Below, piece after piece: positions 54,602 to 63,226 of a stretch of DNA of 64,000 bases. Made by a program: the position numbers and the translations under genes. Under the pieces are notes generated by a model. It did no database searches. It was not told the origin of the DNA and saw nothing but the letters and a program-made list of their open reading frames with translations. The stretch is from NCBI GenBank assembly GCA_001507425.1, contig LMAJ01000001.1, positions 124,001-188,000 of the forward strand, given 5' to 3'. Numbering within the stretch: the stretch's first letter is position 1; the number at the start of each line of letters is the position of its first letter. The DNA is from Flavobacteriaceae bacterium CRH. GTDB taxonomy: Bacteria > Bacteroidota > Bacteroidia > Flavobacteriales > Flavobacteriaceae.

Positions 54602-56797
54602 ATGAATTCAAACGAAATTGAAATACACAAGGAATTAAAGAAGTATTTCGGCTTTAGCCAATTTAAAGGCTTGCAAGAGCAAGTCATTACAAGTATCTTA
54701 GGTAAAGAGAATACATTTGTAATTATGCCTACAGGCGGTGGAAAGTCTCTTTGTTATCAATTGCCCGCTTTAATTCAGGACGGAACAGCCATAGTTGTTT
54801 CTCCTTTAATTGCTTTGATGAAAAACCAGGTTGATGCGATTCGAAGTCTTTCTTCAGAAAACGGAATTGCGCACGTATTAAACTCCTCCCTTACCAAAAC
54901 AGAGATTACACAAGTAAAAAAAGACATAACTTCCGGCTTAACCAAGCTTTTGTATGTAGCGCCGGAATCTTTAACAAAAGAGGAATATGTTGCTTTTTTG
55001 CAAAGTGTGACAATTTCATTTGTAGCGATTGATGAAGCACACTGTATATCAGAATGGGGACATGATTTTAGGCCGGAATACCGAAACCTAAAAAACATAA
55101 TCAAACAATTAGGTCAGGTACCTATTATAGGACTTACCGCAACTGCAACACCAAAAGTTCAGGAAGATATTCTTAAAAACCTGGATATGTCTGATGCGAC
55201 CACTTTTAAAGCATCATTCAACAGACCTAATTTATATTACGAAGTTCGTACAAAAACTAAAAATATAGAATCGGATATTATTCGGTTCATCAAACAACAT
55301 AAAGGCAAATCAGGAATTATTTACTGTTTGAGCCGTAAAAAAGTAGAATCGATTGCCGAAGTTTTACAGGTTAACGGAATTAGCGCCGTGCCGTATCACG
55401 CAGGTTTAGATGCTAAAACCAGAGCCAAACATCAGGATATGTTTTTGATGGAAGATGTAGATGTTGTAGTTGCAACAATCGCATTTGGAATGGGAATTGA
55501 CAAGCCTGATGTTCGTTTTGTAATTCACCACGATATTCCAAAATCACTCGAAAGTTATTATCAGGAAACAGGCCGTGCAGGCCGTGATGGAGGCGAAGGA
55601 CATTGTTTGGCTTATTACTCTTATAAAGATGTAGAAAAGCTGGAGAAATTCATGTCCGGAAAACCAGTTGCCGAACAGGAAATTGGTTTTGCACTATTGC
55701 AGGAAGTCGTGGCTTACGCCGAAACCTCAATGTCACGTAGAAAGTTTTTACTCCATTATTTTGGTGAAGAATTTGACAGCGAAACAGGCGAAGGCGCAGA
55801 TATGGATGACAACGTTCGTAATCCAAAAAATAAAATTGAGGCCAAGGAACAAGTTGTGAAATTGTTGGAAATTGTTCGTGATACCAAACATATTTACAAA
55901 TCAAAAGAGATTGTATTTACCTTAATAGGACGAATAAATGCCGTAATTAAAGCTCATAAAACAGATACACAACCTTATTTTGGAGCAGGTTCAGAGCATG
56001 ACGAAAAATATTGGATGGCTTTGCTAAGACAAGTTTTAGTAACAGGTTATTTATCAAAAGATATTGAAACTTACGGAATCATTAAAATCACCCAGGAAGG
56101 ATTAGATTTTATTAAAACTCCGGTTTCATTTATGATGTCAGAAGATCACGAATATAACGAATCTGAAGACGAAGCAATTGTAACAGCAGCAAAATCATCG
56201 GGAACCGCTGATGAAGTTTTAATGGGAATGTTGCGTGAACTGCGTAAAAAAGTAGCTAAGAAATTGGGAGTTCCTCCGTTTGTAGTTTTTCAGGATCCTT
56301 CTCTTGAAGATATGGCTTTAAAATATCCAATTAGTTTAATAGAATTATACAATATTCACGGTGTTGGTGAAGGAAAAGCCAAGAAATATGGTGGAGATTT
56401 TGTTACCTTAATTAACCGTTATGTAGAAGATAATGATATTATTCGTCCAGACGATTTAGTGGTAAAATCTACCGGAGTAAATTCTGCCAATAAATTATAT
56501 ATCATTCAGAATATAGATCGAAAATTATCTTTAAATGATATTGCTTCTGCTAAAGGTTTGACAATGGATGCTCTAATTAAAGAAATGGAGCAAATTGTTT
56601 ATGCAGGAACTAAATTAAACATCAAATATTGGGTTGATGATTTGCTTGATGATGACCAGCAAGAAGAAATCCACGATTATTTCATGGAATCAGAATCTGA
56701 TAAAATCGAAGACGCACTTAAAGAATTTGATGGCGATTATGATATCGATGAATTACGTTTGATGCGTATTAAGTTTATTAGTGAAGTAGCTAACTAA
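54602..56797 (+). CDS. recQ: RecQ family ATP-dependent DNA helicase
   Basis: 3'-5' helicase of recombination and repair. Helicase motifs run MPTGGGKSLCYQLPA (I, about residue 41), VVSPLIALMKNQV (Ia), IDEAHCISEWGHDFRPEY (II, about 143), GLTATATP (III), VVATIAFGMGIDKPDVR (V) and QETGRAGRDG (VI, about 322). The RQC winged-helix region follows. An HRDC-like segment (VFQDPSLEDMALKYP, about 563) and a further helical, acidic C-terminal region come after it. The usual four-cysteine zinc site after motif VI is not evident. At 731 residues it is the long form common in Bacteroidota. Confidence 0.94.
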   Translation: MNSNEIEIHKELKKYFGFSQFKGLQEQVITSILGKENTFVIMPTGGGKSLCYQLPALIQDGTAIVVSPLIALMKNQVDAIRSLSSENGIAHVLNSSLTKTEITQVKKDITSGLTKLLYVAPESLTKEEYVAFLQSVTISFVAIDEAHCISEWGHDFRPEYRNLKNIIKQLGQVPIIGLTATATPKVQEDILKNLDMSDATTFKASFNRPNLYYEVRTKTKNIESDIIRFIKQHKGKSGIIYCLSRKKVESIAEVLQVNGISAVPYHAGLDAKTRAKHQDMFLMEDVDVVVATIAFGMGIDKPDVRFVIHHDIPKSLESYYQETGRAGRDGGEGHCLAYYSYKDVEKLEKFMSGKPVAEQEIGFALLQEVVAYAETSMSRRKFLLHYFGEEFDSETGEGADMDDNVRNPKNKIEAKEQVVKLLEIVRDTKHIYKSKEIVFTLIGRINAVIKAHKTDTQPYFGAGSEHDEKYWMALLRQVLVTGYLSKDIETYGIIKITQEGLDFIKTPVSFMMSEDHEYNESEDEAIVTAAKSSGTADEVLMGMLRELRKKVAKKLGVPPFVVFQDPSLEDMALKYPISLIELYNIHGVGEGKAKKYGGDFVTLINRYVEDNDIIRPDDLVVKSTGVNSANKLYIIQNIDRKLSLNDIASAKGLTMDALIKEMEQIVYAGTKLNIKYWVDDLLDDDQQEEIHDYFMESESDKIEDALKEFDGDYDIDELRLMRIKFISEVAN

Positions 56798-56850
56798 AGT
56801 TAAATTCCAATAAAAAAAATCCAAATTCCAAAATAAAAAGGACGTAAAAT

Positions 56851-56900
56851 AAAAATTCCAAATTCCAATTGCTAGCAGTTTGGAATTTGGAATTTTTTTA
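56851..56900 (+). terminator. recQ terminator within TTCCAA/TTGGAA repeat cluster
   Basis: Perfect 18-base arms AAAAATTCCAAATTCCAA (56851-56868) and their complement (56880-56897), with an 11-base loop holding GCTAGC, are followed by a T run. The surrounding 56803-56950 carries several more TTCCAA and TTGGAA copies in both orientations. It lies between the recQ stop and the opposing gene at 56950, so it can terminate both. Confidence 0.7.
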
Positions 56901-56949
56901 TTGGAATTTCCCCAGCAATTGGAATTTGAAATTTAAAAATATTGGAATT

Positions 56950-57189
56950 TTACTCTGTATAAACTTCCCCACGATGCGGTTTCAAAGCATCTCTTACGGG
57001 AATCATATTTTCATCGGTGACAACCATAAAAGCGATGGCCTGCATTTCGTTGATAATTTTATAACCTGTAATATTCAGCGGAAGTTTTTCTATGGCGATA
57101 TATTCTTTTAAATGAATTTCATGATGTTCGGCTGTTTTTGCTGAAGCCGGGCCACGAAAATCCCAAATCAATTTTATTTTTCTAGACAT
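56950..57189 (-). CDS. small conserved hypothetical protein
   Basis: A 79-residue soluble protein with KLIWDFRGPASAKTAEHHEIHLKEY at the start and FMVVTDENMIPVRDALKPHRGE at the end. I recall near-identical short proteins in many flavobacteria with no assigned function. The histidine-rich AEHHEIH and LKPHRGE segments could bind a metal. It has its own −7 element (57231-57238), no signal peptide and no membrane helix. It is real rather than a shadow: there is no competing gene and the codon pattern is good. Confidence 0.82.
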   Translation of the reverse strand: MSRKIKLIWDFRGPASAKTAEHHEIHLKEYIAIEKLPLNITGYKIINEMQAIAFMVVTDENMIPVRDALKPHRGEVYTE

Positions 57190-57230
57190 TTTTTTTTGAG
57201 GTTTAATCCCGAAACTTCGGGGCAGAGAGG

Positions 57231-57238
57231 CAAAGGTA
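57231..57238 (-). promoter_or_regulatory. putative −7 element of the 79-residue protein gene
   Basis: Minus-strand TACCTTTG is an exact TAnnTTTG, 42 bases upstream of the ATG at 57189. A minus-strand TTG lies 15 bases further, slightly too close for the usual −33 spacing. Confidence 0.5.
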
Positions 57239-57275
57239 CAAAGTCTTTTTTAGCAAGATTAAAAAATTACTGTAG

Positions 57276-57424
57276 AATTAACCGCAAAGTCCGCTAAGAT
57301 TTAATTTTAATTTGCGGATAGAAAATACAAAGTTCGCAAAGCTAGATCAATACAAAGCTTTGCGAACTTTGTGTTTTTGTAAAACCTTGCCTTTAAAAAA
57401 TCTTAGCGGACTTTGCGGTTAATT
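57276..57424. repeat. nested double palindrome
   Basis: Two perfect inverted repeats nest in one 149-base element. The outer arms of 27 bases are 57276-57302 and 57398-57424 (core CCGCAAAGTCCGCTAAGATT). The inner arms of 17 bases are 57327-57343 (ACAAAGTTCGCAAAGCT) and 57356-57372. The outer and inner arms also share a GCAAAG-type core. It fills most of the 312-base gap 57190-57501 between divergent genes, which otherwise holds only two promoter-like elements. Confidence 0.85.
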
Positions 57425-57446
57425 ATATAAAGTCAGTTCAAAATAG

Positions 57447-57454
57447 TATTTTTG
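57447..57454 (+). promoter_or_regulatory. putative −7 element of the FAD oxidoreductase gene
   Basis: TATTTTTG matches TAnnTTTG, 47 bases before the ATG at 57502 and just outside the nested palindrome. No −33 TTG is at the usual distance. Confidence 0.45.
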
Positions 57455-57501
57455 CATCTTCTTTTCATAGATAGAAAAGCTAATAGCATAAATAAAATAC
57501 A

Positions 57502-59061
57502 ATGCCAAAAGAACTTTTACTTCAGGTAACGCCGGAAATAGCTGCAAACGAATTGTTGCTTAAAGACTATTTGTCTAAACAAATAAAAGTTTCTCCACAG
57601 GAAATTCAACACGTTTCAATTTTAAAACGTTCAATTGATGCGCGCCAAAAAGCGATAAAAATCAACTTGAAAGTGATCATTTATTTACAGGGCGAACCTT
57701 TTCAGGAAACAAAAATTGAGCTACCTATATATAAAGACGTTTCATCGGCTCAGGAAGTGATTGTTGTTGGCGCTGGTCCGGCTGGACTTTTTGCTGCATT
57801 GCAATTAATTGAATTAGGCTTAAAGCCAATTGTAATCGAGCGCGGAAAAGATGTTCGCGGACGTAGACGTGACTTAAAAGCAATCAATGTTGATCATTTG
57901 GTAAACGAAGATTCTAATTATTGTTTTGGAGAGGGGGGAGCAGGAACGTATTCTGACGGAAAGTTATATACACGTTCTAAAAAACGTGGCGATGTAACCA
58001 GAATTTTAGAACTTCTGGTAGCTTTTGGAGCTTCAGAAGATATTTTGGTCGAAGCACATCCGCATATCGGAACCAATAAATTGCCTAAAATTATTGAGGA
58101 TATTCGAAATAAAATTATCGAATTTGGTGGTCAGGTTTTATTTGATACCCGAGTTACTGATATTTTATTAAAAAATAACGAAGTTGAGGGAATTGTAACC
58201 CAAAACGGAGACAAGATTATTGCCAATAAATTAATATTAGCAACAGGACATTCGGCACGAGATATTTTCGAATTATTAGATAAAAAGAAAATTTTTATAG
58301 AAGCAAAACCTTTTGCTTTAGGAGTTCGTGCAGAACATTCACAGGAATTAATTGACAGCATTCAATACAGTTGCGATTATCGCGGAGAACATTTACCTCC
58401 GGCACCCTATTCTATTGTAAAACAAGTAAACGGCCGCGGAATGTATTCATTTTGTATGTGTCCGGGTGGTGTAATTGCGCCGTGTGCAACAAGTCCGGGC
58501 GAAGTTGTTACAAACGGTTGGTCGCCATCTAAAAGAGATCAGGCAACGGCAAACTCAGGAATTGTAATCGAATTGAAATTGGAAGATTTTAAACCTTTTG
58601 CAAAATTTGGAGCCTTGGCCGGAATGGAATTTCAAAAAAGCATCGAGCAAAAAGCGTGGCATTTGGCTGGGGAAACTCAAAAAGTTCCGGCGCAGCGAAT
58701 GATCGATTTTACACAAAATAAAGTTTCGGCAAATATTCCGAAAACATCTTATGTTCCCGGAACCACTTCGGTAGAAATGGGACAGGTTTTTCCCGGATTT
58801 TTATCGCAGATTTTGCGTGAAGGCTTTAAGGAATTCGGAAAATCAATGCGCGGTTATTTAACCAACGAAGCAATTTTACACGCGCCTGAAAGCAGAACTT
58901 CGTCTCCTGTAAGAATTCCGAGAGATCCTATCACTTATGAACATTTGCAAATCAAAGGTTTGTATCCGTGTGGAGAAGGTGCAGGATATGCAGGCGGAAT
59001 TATTTCTGCTGCTATCGATGGCGAAAAATGCGCTTTAATGATTGCTGAAACTTTGAAATAA
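57502..59061 (+). CDS. FAD-dependent oxidoreductase, COG2509 type
   Basis: A 519-residue flavoprotein. The first 85 residues form a small N-terminal domain. Then comes the dinucleotide-binding VIVVGAGPAGLFAALQL (about 90-106) with VIERGKDVRGRRRDL. The family segment YCFGEGGAGTYSDGKLYTR follows near 147, GHSARDIFELL near 249, and the C-terminal FAD loop GLYPCGEGAGYAGGIISAAIDG near 490. FCMCPGG near 314 contains two cysteines that could serve redox. Such proteins are broadly conserved and lack a defined substrate. It is the only gene in its small transcription unit. Confidence 0.9.
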   Translation: MPKELLLQVTPEIAANELLLKDYLSKQIKVSPQEIQHVSILKRSIDARQKAIKINLKVIIYLQGEPFQETKIELPIYKDVSSAQEVIVVGAGPAGLFAALQLIELGLKPIVIERGKDVRGRRRDLKAINVDHLVNEDSNYCFGEGGAGTYSDGKLYTRSKKRGDVTRILELLVAFGASEDILVEAHPHIGTNKLPKIIEDIRNKIIEFGGQVLFDTRVTDILLKNNEVEGIVTQNGDKIIANKLILATGHSARDIFELLDKKKIFIEAKPFALGVRAEHSQELIDSIQYSCDYRGEHLPPAPYSIVKQVNGRGMYSFCMCPGGVIAPCATSPGEVVTNGWSPSKRDQATANSGIVIELKLEDFKPFAKFGALAGMEFQKSIEQKAWHLAGETQKVPAQRMIDFTQNKVSANIPKTSYVPGTTSVEMGQVFPGFLSQILREGFKEFGKSMRGYLTNEAILHAPESRTSSPVRIPRDPITYEHLQIKGLYPCGEGAGYAGGIISAAIDGEKCALMIAETLK

Positions 59062-59134
59062 TATCGAAATCAGATTTTTTATTTATTGGAATATCTTATA
59101 TTTATTATAAAAAATAATTCTCTACTATACGCCA

Positions 59135-60223
59135 ATGAAAAACTTCTTTTCTAATTTGTTTGGTCGAAATAACGACCCTGAATCTATTATTTCTTTTGAT
59201 GTTATCGATTCTATTTATTCCCATTTGTATAATGTGCAGGGGAGTCTTGAATTTAAAGTAAAAGGTATTTACAACAATGTTGTAGTTAATCTGTTTTATT
59301 TTCCAGGTTCTTTTGATCATGAAGAAGGCAAAGCAGAAATTGAGAAAGCAGGTTTTAAAAATCCCTATGAAGTTTTAAATGAATTATACAAAAAGATTGA
59401 TATTGGTATTCTTTCTGAAGAAATAATGCAGGAAGGCCTGGAGTATGATTTTATTCATATTCAGTTTTATTCAGATCCGAGTCCGGAAATGAAAAAGTAT
59501 TTTAACCGCGTTTTAAATAATTTCGTTATCATATTTTGCTGTACCAATAGTTTAGAAACAAACGATTTTAAAATTTTATATTCAAGCAGTCATTTTATTG
59601 ATTATACTAAAGGTTTGTTAGATACCCAATTACTGGACATTAATAATCCTAAAAATGAAACACAGGAAATTGGAATCAAAGATTTTAAAATTGTTTTGCA
59701 GGCAATCTGCCAGTATTTAAATATTGAAATCCCGGAAAGTGTTGAACTTCCCTCGTTAGAAAATTTAATTGAAGCTGAAGAGGTTACAGTAGCAACTTTT
59801 GAAGAGTTTGCACAACTGGTTTCAAGAGGAAATATTGATGAAAAACTACTAAAAAAGCAATCAAAAAAGCTTTTTAAGGACTTTCAAAAAGAAACAAAAG
59901 AATATCACGATAAAGTGGAAGGGCATTGGAGTTTTTTTGAAAGTATAGATTGCTGGAACAGTGACTGGAAATTTGATCCCGAAGATGCCGAATATTTTAT
60001 TTCAGATATGATTGGTGAAGATCTTAATTTTAATTATCCGGAAGAAACCTATAGCCATAATTTGTTTCCATATATTCAATCGGCTTTAGAGAAATTGAAT
60101 TTAGAATTAATGACCTACGACACGCAAGGAGATAATTATTTGTTTTTTGTAGCTAATAAAGATGATGTTAGCAGGATTTTAAAATTGTCTCAATTAACGA
60201 ATATTGAAGTTAATCAGTTGTAA
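59135..60223 (+). CDS. hypothetical protein, possibly DUF6630-like
   Basis: A 362-residue acidic, soluble protein with no signal peptide or helix I can see. I do not recognise it firmly. The C-terminal 130 residues, with SIDCWNSDWKFDPEDAEYFISDM and LELMTYDTQGDNYLFFVANKDD, recall the small DUF6630 type of domain. The N-terminal 170 residues (FDVIDSIYSHLYNVQG, NPYEVLNELYKKIDIG) look like a separate domain. Function unknown. Confidence 0.72.
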   Translation: MKNFFSNLFGRNNDPESIISFDVIDSIYSHLYNVQGSLEFKVKGIYNNVVVNLFYFPGSFDHEEGKAEIEKAGFKNPYEVLNELYKKIDIGILSEEIMQEGLEYDFIHIQFYSDPSPEMKKYFNRVLNNFVIIFCCTNSLETNDFKILYSSSHFIDYTKGLLDTQLLDINNPKNETQEIGIKDFKIVLQAICQYLNIEIPESVELPSLENLIEAEEVTVATFEEFAQLVSRGNIDEKLLKKQSKKLFKDFQKETKEYHDKVEGHWSFFESIDCWNSDWKFDPEDAEYFISDMIGEDLNFNYPEETYSHNLFPYIQSALEKLNLELMTYDTQGDNYLFFVANKDDVSRILKLSQLTNIEVNQL

Positions 60224-60247
60224 ATAAAATAATTATACACAATATTA

Positions 60248-60341
60248 CATCCTGAGAAACGAAGGATCACACTAGAAACTCGACAAAGATTGTCGATTTG
60301 CTTTACGGAATTCCTAGTGTGATCCTTCGTTTCTCAGGATG
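60248..60341. repeat. perfect 28-base palindrome between convergent genes
   Basis: Arms 60248-60275 (beginning CATCCTGAGAAACGAAGG) and 60314-60341 are exact complements. A second small hairpin TCGACAA/TTGTCGA (60280-60286, 60290-60296) lies inside. The element fills most of the gap 60224-60387 between the stops of two convergent genes, where it may terminate both. It resembles a dispersed repeat by its length and perfection. Confidence 0.8.
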
Positions 60342-60387
60342 ACAAAGCATGTATAGAAAGTATTTCGAAAAAATTCGTGACTAAAAC

Positions 60388-61347
60388 TTACGGTATCAAA
60401 ATTATTTTTCCGGTACTTTTTCGGCTTTCCAGATAATCATGCGCCAGTTTTCCTTCAGATAATTTGAAAGAAGTTGGTTCTGAAAGTTTTATTTTTCCTT
60501 CTGAAATCCAGCTGAATAATTGGTTGGCTCTTTTGATTCTTTCTTCTTTAGAATTTAAATAACTCCATAAATCGCCGCCTGTTAAAGTTTTAGAACCATC
60601 CATCAGCATTCTCGGATCTACAGGTTCAGGATCTCCGCCCGCCATTCCGAAGAAAACGACCTGACCGCATTCTTTAGTAACTTCAAAACTTTCTTTTAAT
60701 GTACTTCCGATGCTGTCGTACACAACATCAACACCATTTGAAATCGTTTTAAAAATAGCTGCTTTCCAATCTTCGTTGTACAAAAAGACATGATCTGCAC
60801 CTTGTTCATATCCCACTTTTGCTTTTTCGGAAGATGATGTCAAACCAATAACATTCGCGCCTAAAAGTTTACTAATTTGAGTCAGAATCTGACCAACTCC
60901 GCCGGCAACTGCGTGAATCAAAACAGTTTCTCCTTTTTGGGTTTTGTGACTGTCTGTAGCTAAATAATGTGCTGTTAAACCTTGTAATAATATAGAAGCT
61001 GCAGTTTCAAACGAAATAGCTTCAGGCAACGGCAGAACATGATTTACATTAACCGCAACCAATTCTGCATTCGCGAACGGAACATCGGCGAAAGCCACAC
61101 GATCTCCAATTTTATATTCAGGATGATTATTAGCATCGACAACTATTCCGGCGCCTTCATAACCGGCAATAAAAGGCGGGTTTCCTTTTAAATGATAATT
61201 TCCTTTTCGTCTGTAAACATCGGCAAAATTTAATCCGATGGCTTTCATCTCGACTAAAATTTCATCGTTTTTTAATTTTGGACTGGGAATTTCGATATAT
61301 TCTAAAACATCTGAATCTCCAAAAGTAGAGAAGGTAAGTGCTTTCAT
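60388..61347 (-). CDS. quinone oxidoreductase-like MDR enzyme
   Basis: Zinc-free medium-chain dehydrogenase/reductase of 319 residues, NADPH:quinone reductase (QorA) type. KAIGLNFADVYRRKGNYH near residue 34 and FIAGYEGAGIVV near 58 open the catalytic domain. LLQGLTAHYLATDSHKTQKGETVLIHAVAGGVGQ near 122-154 holds the nucleotide-binding AGGVGQ, and VVFFGMAGG near 231 completes the Rossmann domain. No zinc-ligand cysteines are visible at the usual places. Stands alone, with a terminator-like hairpin upstream at 61422. Confidence 0.92.
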   Translation of the reverse strand: MKALTFSTFGDSDVLEYIEIPSPKLKNDEILVEMKAIGLNFADVYRRKGNYHLKGNPPFIAGYEGAGIVVDANNHPEYKIGDRVAFADVPFANAELVAVNVNHVLPLPEAISFETAASILLQGLTAHYLATDSHKTQKGETVLIHAVAGGVGQILTQISKLLGANVIGLTSSSEKAKVGYEQGADHVFLYNEDWKAAIFKTISNGVDVVYDSIGSTLKESFEVTKECGQVVFFGMAGGDPEPVDPRMLMDGSKTLTGGDLWSYLNSKEERIKRANQLFSWISEGKIKLSEPTSFKLSEGKLAHDYLESRKSTGKIILIP

Positions 61348-61421
61348 TTTTTATATTTTTTTAGGAATACAAAGTACGGTAAAATTCAGGTTAAGTTTTA
61401 TAGCTTTTCTTAAAACTGCAT

Positions 61422-61461
61422 AAAAAAACCTCGATTCAGTTGAAGCGAGGTTTTGTTTTTT
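61422..61461 (-). terminator. intrinsic terminator downstream of the Xaa-Pro aminopeptidase gene
   Basis: AAAACCTCG (61425-61433) pairs with CGAGGTTTT (61446-61454), with a shorter inner TTC/GAA stem. Runs of A on the left and T on the right give a T tail on either strand. It should end leftward transcription from the aminopeptidase gene before the oxidoreductase gene. Confidence 0.7.
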
Positions 61462-61547
61462 AGCCACAGATTAAAGGATTAAAAGGATTTTTTTTTAAGC
61501 TTAACCGTGATTAAAATCTGTGAAATCCTTTAATCTGTGGCTAAAAA
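61457..61547. repeat. REP-like palindrome, GCCACAGAT family, copy 2
   Basis: Perfect 24-base arms at 61457-61480 (TTTTTAGCCACAGATTAAAG and on) and 61524-61547, with an internal AATCTGTGAAATCC. The ends GCCACAGAT/ATCTGTGGC and the CTTTAATCTGTGGC core match the element at 27902-27959. It sits 9 bases after the aminopeptidase stop. Confidence 0.82.
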
Positions 61548-61555
61548 TAAATAAA

Positions 61556-62965
61556 TTATATTTTAGGAAATTTCATTTCATTGAAAGTGCTTTTTTGCGC
61601 TGCCAATTTTTCGATTTCATCCCATTCTCTTGGAGATTCAGCAGATAAGTTTTCGTATGAATCTTTTTTGATGAGAATATCATCTTCGATACGAACACCA
61701 ATGTTCCACCATTTTTTATCGCATTTACTGTTTGCCGGAATATAAATCCCTGGTTCAACAGTAATTATCATATTTTCTTTTAAAAGACTTGTTGGTCCGC
61801 TGTAATTTCCTTTATCATGAACATCTAAACCAAGAAAATGCGAACAACTGTGTGGGTAATAAAGTTTTACATCCTTTGGGTCTGTAATGATTCCTAGTTT
61901 TATTAAACCGGCAGCTAAAATCTCTTTTGCTTTATTGTTTAAATCGACAAGCGGAGTTCCTTCTTTACAAATTTTAAAAACGGCTTCCTGTGCATCATAT
62001 ACCAATTGATAGATGGCTTTTTGCTCTGCAGTAAATTTTCCGTTTGCCGGAATAGTTCTGGTAACATCGGCAGAATAACCGTGGTATTCTGAACCAACAT
62101 CCATCAATAATAACTGATTGTCGATTTTGGTGCTGTTGTTTTCTCCGTAATGTAAAATACAACCGTTTGCTCCGGCACCAACAATTGGCGGATAACCTTC
62201 GCCTTCGGCACCATAATGTCTGTGAATGTAGGCGTGAATTCCGTCAGCTTCATTTTCGCTCATATCGGGCCCAACTGCTTTCATTACTTCATTGTGGGCA
62301 ATACAAGAAAGTTTTACTGATTTGCGCATCAAATCCAGTTCTTCGGGTGTTTTTATTTCTCTAAGCGAGTTGGTGATTTTTCTAAAAAGTTCTAATGAAA
62401 GTTCATCTTCTTTTGTAATTCCGGCTTTGTTTTTAAAACTTTCCAATAAACCAAAAAGATCAAAGCCACTTTTGTCATTGCCAATATCTGTTGGGATTTT
62501 ATCGTAGATTATTTTATCAAATTTTTTAAGATCGATAGCGAAATCCTTGAAATCTTTACCGTTATAAACCGTCGAAATTCCTAATTTAGATTTTGCTCCG
62601 TCGATTCCTAAACGTCTTCCTGTCCACATTTCGCGACTTGCATTTTTTTCTCTCACAAAAAATAATTCCGATTCGCCATTTGCCTGAGCTTCTTTAAAAA
62701 TAAATAAAACGGCATCAGCTTCTTTATATCCCGTTAGATAATACATGTCAGGATTTGCGTGGTAATTGTAATTGATGTCTTTTGAAAAAACTCTTTCAAG
62801 ATAGGAGAAAACGACAGCTACAGAATTAGCCGGCATTAATGCCCTGAAAGCTTCTCTTCGCCCTTTGTGAAATTCTTTTGAAAGATAATCTTTTGGTAGG
62901 TTTTCTTGTGAATGAACTTGAATAAGAGTAGTTAAGAAAGTAAAAAGTAATAGCAATCGCTTCAT
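61556..62965 (-). CDS. secreted Xaa-Pro aminopeptidase (M24B)
   Basis: A 469-residue metallopeptidase with a signal peptide (about residues 1-20, ending IQVHSQ) and an AMP_N-type first domain (EFHKGRREAFRALMPANSVAVV). The pita-bread catalytic domain follows. Metal ligands can be seen in LLMDVGSEYHGYSADVTRTIP (two Asp, about 283), HSCSHFLGLDVHD (His, about 370), VEPGIYIP (Glu) and GVRIEDDIL (Glu, about 432). PepP-like enzymes remove residues before proline. The signal peptide places this one in the periplasm, as in many Bacteroidota. Confidence 0.93.
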   Translation of the reverse strand: MKRLLLLFTFLTTLIQVHSQENLPKDYLSKEFHKGRREAFRALMPANSVAVVFSYLERVFSKDINYNYHANPDMYYLTGYKEADAVLFIFKEAQANGESELFFVREKNASREMWTGRRLGIDGAKSKLGISTVYNGKDFKDFAIDLKKFDKIIYDKIPTDIGNDKSGFDLFGLLESFKNKAGITKEDELSLELFRKITNSLREIKTPEELDLMRKSVKLSCIAHNEVMKAVGPDMSENEADGIHAYIHRHYGAEGEGYPPIVGAGANGCILHYGENNSTKIDNQLLLMDVGSEYHGYSADVTRTIPANGKFTAEQKAIYQLVYDAQEAVFKICKEGTPLVDLNNKAKEILAAGLIKLGIITDPKDVKLYYPHSCSHFLGLDVHDKGNYSGPTSLLKENMIITVEPGIYIPANSKCDKKWWNIGVRIEDDILIKKDSYENLSAESPREWDEIEKLAAQKSTFNEMKFPKI

Positions 62966-63226
62966 TTTTTGATTTTTTTTGATGATGAATTTTGGTTTTT
63001 TTGTCGATGCAAATTACAAAAAATACAATTGCGTAATGGAATTTAGATCTTGTATTACTATTGTTTTTAAGAAAAATATGTAACTTAGAGATGAGAACAT
63101 ATCAAATTATTGGTTAAAGTTTTTCTGTTTAAAACTTGAAACCGGGCACGAATATTGAGAAATGAATTTTAGAGAGCAATTTTAATCTTCAAAAAAAACA
63201 AATTATTTAATTAAAAAAGACACATT
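62966..63226. other. divergent intergenic region
   Basis: A 261-base gap between the divergent aminopeptidase and META-domain genes. I see no open frame of merit. The only promoter-like element is TACTATTG (63056-63063, one mismatch to TAnnTTTG) with an ATTG 24 bases before it, on the + strand and about 165 bases before the META gene; a long leader would follow. Otherwise it is AT-rich with no repeat. Confidence 0.4.

Noticed and set aside
54775..55104. 109-codon − strand open frame
   Set aside because: Antisense to the RecQ helicase motifs, which must be the real gene.
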